From Paracoccaceae bacterium (GTDB lineage: Bacteria; Pseudomonadota; Alphaproteobacteria; Rhodobacterales; Rhodobacteraceae), in NCBI GenBank assembly GCA_013139635.1, contig WTAL01000030.1:1-35055 (forward strand): 35,055 nucleotides of DNA, read 5' to 3'. Both the position numbers and the translations under genes were made by a program. This document shows positions 33,194-35,055 of this stretch, piece after piece. Under the pieces are notes generated by a model that did not search any database, was not told where the DNA came from, and saw only the letters and a list, made by a program, of their open reading frames with translations. How positions within the stretch are numbered: position 1 is the first letter of the stretch; each line of letters begins with the position of its first letter.

Positions 33194-34523
33194 TGGTCAG
33201 GCCTTCTACCAAAAGGCTCGGCACCACGCGGCTCAGGTGCGCCTGCCCGTCATTGGCCGCCGTGAGCGACTGGAGCATCTCTCGCAGGTTCCCCGCCACT
33301 GTGCATTCGTTCACGGGCCGGATAATCTCGCCATTTTCGACCCAAAACCCCGAGGCCCCGCGTGAATACTCACCCGTATTGGGGTTCACGCTCGACCCGA
33401 TCATTGAGGTGATAATCAGCCCCGTGCCCATGTCCGCAATCAGCTCATCACGGCTCTTTTGCCCCGGTGTCAGTGTCAGGTTCCCTACGCTCGGGCTGGG
33501 CGCACTGCCTGCGCCCCGCGCGGCATTGCCTGTGCTCTGCATGCCCAGCTGCCGCCCTGAAGCAAGGTCCAAAATCCAGCCTTTAAGCGCTCCATTTTCT
33601 ACCCATGTTCGGCGTGCGGTCGCCAGCCCCTCGCCATCAAATGGTTTCGAGCCGCCCACGCGCTTGCGAAACGGGTTTTCAACAAGGTTCATGCCCTCGG
33701 GCAGCACCTGCTCGCCCATAGCATCTTTAAGCCAGCTCACCCCGCGCGCCACCGCACGGCCATTGATCGCCGCCATAAGGTGGCCAATTAGGGTCGAGCT
33801 TACGCGCTCATCAAACAGCACAGGGAACGCGCCCGTGGGTGGCTGGCTCGCGCCCCGCAGCGCCACGGCCCGCTCTCCGGCAATGCGGCCAATCTCGCCT
33901 GCGCTTATCATATCGGCGGCAAATACACGGCTATCGCCCTTGTAATCCCGCTCCATCTCTAGCCCTTCGCCAGAAATCGCGGTGCAATAAAGCCCAGTAG
34001 ACGTGCGCCCATAGCCACCACTAAAGCCGTTACTGGTGGCCAAATGAATGCTGGAGGCCGAAGCACTCGCGCCAGCTGAATCCACCTTATTCACGCCTCG
34101 CACCGCCGAAGCCGCCGCTTCGGCCTCCAGCGCCATGTCTTTAAGAGCCTCGGGGGTGGCTGGCTCGGCAGGGTCCACCAGCTCCAGCGCTTCCACATCC
34201 CAAGTTGTGGCCAATTGCCCTGCCTCGGCCAGCCCCACATAAGGGTCTTCCGGTGCCGCCTTGGCCATCGCAACGGCCCGCTCTGCCATCACCGCAATCG
34301 TAGCGTCAGACGCGTCCGAAACAGAAACCACTGCCGAGCGCTGGCCCAGCAGCACCCGCAAGCCAAGGTCTATCCCTTCAGCCCTTTCAGCATGCTCCAG
34401 CGCCCCGTTCGCCACTTCAATCGACAGGCTATCGCCCTTCATCACAATCGCGTCCGCGGCCTCAGCGCCCGCATGCTTTGCCGCATGCAGCATCTTCTCG
34501 GTTAGTTTCTCCAAATCGGCCAT
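33180..34523 (-). CDS. pmbA: TldD/PmbA family protein PmbA
   Basis: A 447-residue protein of the TldD/PmbA family. It lacks the HExxxH zinc motif of TldD, as PmbA does, and has the conserved KPFDGEG, GNAARGAGSAPSPS, LIADMGTGLIITSMIG and YSRGASGFWVENGEI stretches. PmbA pairs with TldD to form a protease that matures microcins and degrades CcdA in E. coli. No tldD is in the window. GAAGGAAG precedes ATG 34523. Confidence 0.93.
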   Translation of the reverse strand: MADLEKLTEKMLHAAKHAGAEAADAIVMKGDSLSIEVANGALEHAERAEGIDLGLRVLLGQRSAVVSVSDASDATIAVMAERAVAMAKAAPEDPYVGLAEAGQLATTWDVEALELVDPAEPATPEALKDMALEAEAAASAVRGVNKVDSAGASASASSIHLATSNGFSGGYGRTSTGLYCTAISGEGLEMERDYKGDSRVFAADMISAGEIGRIAGERAVALRGASQPPTGAFPVLFDERVSSTLIGHLMAAINGRAVARGVSWLKDAMGEQVLPEGMNLVENPFRKRVGGSKPFDGEGLATARRTWVENGALKGWILDLASGRQLGMQSTGNAARGAGSAPSPSVGNLTLTPGQKSRDELIADMGTGLIITSMIGSSVNPNTGEYSRGASGFWVENGEIIRPVNECTVAGNLREMLQSLTAANDGQAHLSRVVPSLLVEGLTIAGS

Positions 34524-34796
34524 GGTGCTTCCTTCATTTTACTTTTGCAAAACTTATTCCCCTTCCCCACGGCATACAAGCACTGCCTTTAATTTCATGC
34601 ACTCACACGCCAGTTTGCACACCAAAATATATCTGTTTATGTCAGGCTAAATTCTTACTATAGCATTGATATAAATCGATATATCTCTGCTTATACTGTC
34701 TCTACTAAACTAGATGGGGTGTATCCCCTCTGCATACGTTTACAAATGATTCACTTCCAGCGGGTATTGTGCAAAGGTGTTCAAAAGGAATTATTT
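34524..34796. promoter_or_regulatory. AT-rich leader with a palindrome upstream of the interrupted gene
   Basis: This 273-base stretch holds no gene. It is clearly AT-richer than the rest of the window. GATATA (34668-34673) and TATATC (34680-34685) form an inverted repeat with a six-base centre, followed at 34692-34697 by TATACT, a near-consensus -10. I see no convincing -35 at normal spacing. AAGGA (34785-34789) is a clear ribosome site for the next frame. A regulated promoter is plausible. Confidence 0.4.
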
Positions 34797-34883
34797 ATGT
34801 CAACAGAGCTAGGAAATTCAAGGATACGTCTACATCTTGATGTTCACGAACCTATCGAGTTAGTGGACCTTACTCTGTCATTC
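34797..34883 (+). pseudogene. Unknown gene cut by an IS3-family element (first 29 codons)
   Basis: ATG 34797 sits seven bases after AAGGA and opens MSTELGNSRIRLHLDVHEPI, continuing for nine more residues to Phe29. The next codon, TGA at 34884-34886, is the first three bases of the insertion-sequence end, so the frame stops exactly at the junction. The good start site and the exact coincidence suggest the 5' part of a real gene whose remainder lies beyond the element. No family is recognised from 29 residues. It could instead be a short chance frame, but the ribosome site argues against that. Confidence 0.55.
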
Positions 34884-35055
34884 TGAATAGCCCCTAGTTT
34901 CCTAGACAGCTTGCTGCTTCCACTTTTACTGCCTTTCGAACTCGACGGGCGACAGCATCCTGTTTCTAGCGTGTTTACGTTTTGGATTATAGAACATTTC
35001 AATGTAGTCGAACACTTCACGCCTTGCGTTTTCTCTGGTTTTGTATGTTTTGCGC
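34884..35055 (-). mobile_element. IS3-family insertion sequence, right end (continues beyond window)
   Basis: The terminal sequence begins TGAATAGCCCCTAGTTTCCT at 34884. It closely resembles the ends of IS3-family elements that start TGAA..GCCCC..GTTTCCT. The transposase reading frame on the minus strand ends 42 bases inside this end, as expected for IRR. The other end and any target duplication are outside the window. Confidence 0.85.
34926..35055 (-). CDS. IS3-family transposase OrfB, C-terminal fragment at window edge
   Basis: The last 42 codons are visible on the minus strand, ending with TAA at 34928-34926. The translation holds YKTRENARREVFDYIEMFYN, then PKRKHARNRMLSPVEFER, the typical C-terminal signature of IS3-family DDE transposases. 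The catalytic residues lie further upstream, outside the window. Whether the element is intact cannot be judged. Confidence 0.9.
   Translation of the reverse strand, partial: RKTYKTRENARREVFDYIEMFYNPKRKHARNRMLSPVEFERQ

Noticed and set aside
1-35055. CRISPR arrays, tRNA and rRNA genes
   Set aside because: No regular repeat-spacer pattern, no tRNA-like cloverleaf with a CCA-proximal acceptor stem and no rRNA-like stretch was seen in the gaps; most gaps are under 100 bases.

Overview
The window reads as chromosomal DNA of an alphaproteobacterium, most likely a marine Rhodobacterales (Roseobacter-type) organism. The support is a GcrA cell-cycle regulator, the block cysQ-like / DUF4170 / waaA-like / lpxK, the block mutY / DciA-like DUF721 / dsbA, ptsP beside lysC, and a reductive pyrimidine-catabolism cluster with RutR-type regulators. 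Genes are tightly packed, with many overlapping start and stop codons. I see no rRNA, tRNA or CRISPR.

Layout. (1) 1-2875: the 3' part of a sulfatase/phosphonate-monoesterase-type hydrolase, converging on a zinc-ribbon membrane protein and a small membrane protein; the 245-base gap between them is almost entirely palindromic. (2) 2946-14167: a pyrimidine-base catabolism locus. A minus-strand run of eleven genes encodes a class III aminotransferase, a beta-ureidopropionase/carbamoylase, a dihydropyrimidinase and a four-gene NMT1/THI5-type ABC importer. It ends at a strong intrinsic terminator. Interleaved are four genes of no obvious pyrimidine role: two low-GC orphans, a small lipoprotein and a secreted GH114-like protein. 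Two RutR-like TetR regulators run divergently from the head of the run. The divergent gap holds two RutR-type boxes, one over the -35 of each predicted promoter. (3) 14156-15229: apbC/mrp, an Fe-S carrier ATPase. (4) 15576-20058: a compact surface-polysaccharide cassette uppS-wza-wzb-wzc without glycosyltransferases. (5) 20055-24923: ptsP, lysC, a lipoprotein and a DUF1178 protein. (6) 25008-29851: a secreted M35-like metallopeptidase, gcrA, alkB, mutY, a DciA-like protein and a DsbA-like thiol oxidoreductase. (7) 29966-34523: lpxK, a divergent WaaA-like protein, DUF4170, an inositol-monophosphatase family protein and pmbA, all on the minus strand. (8) 34524-35055: an AT-rich accessory stretch where a short, well-started reading frame is cut by the end of an IS3-family insertion sequence that runs off the window.

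How the genes work together. The pyrimidine locus would import a pyrimidine or related N-heterocycle, open the reduced ring (dihydropyrimidinase), remove the carbamoyl group (carbamoylase) and transaminate the beta-amino acid. Dihydropyrimidine dehydrogenase (PreTA) is not in the window. The polysaccharide cassette supplies a lipid-carrier synthase, an outer-membrane export lipoprotein and the phosphatase/tyrosine-kinase pair that controls chain export. The waaA-like/lpxK pair belongs to lipid A-Kdo assembly. The least explained parts are the foreign-looking genes inside the pyrimidine run, the large intergenic hairpins and the IS-interrupted gene at the right edge.
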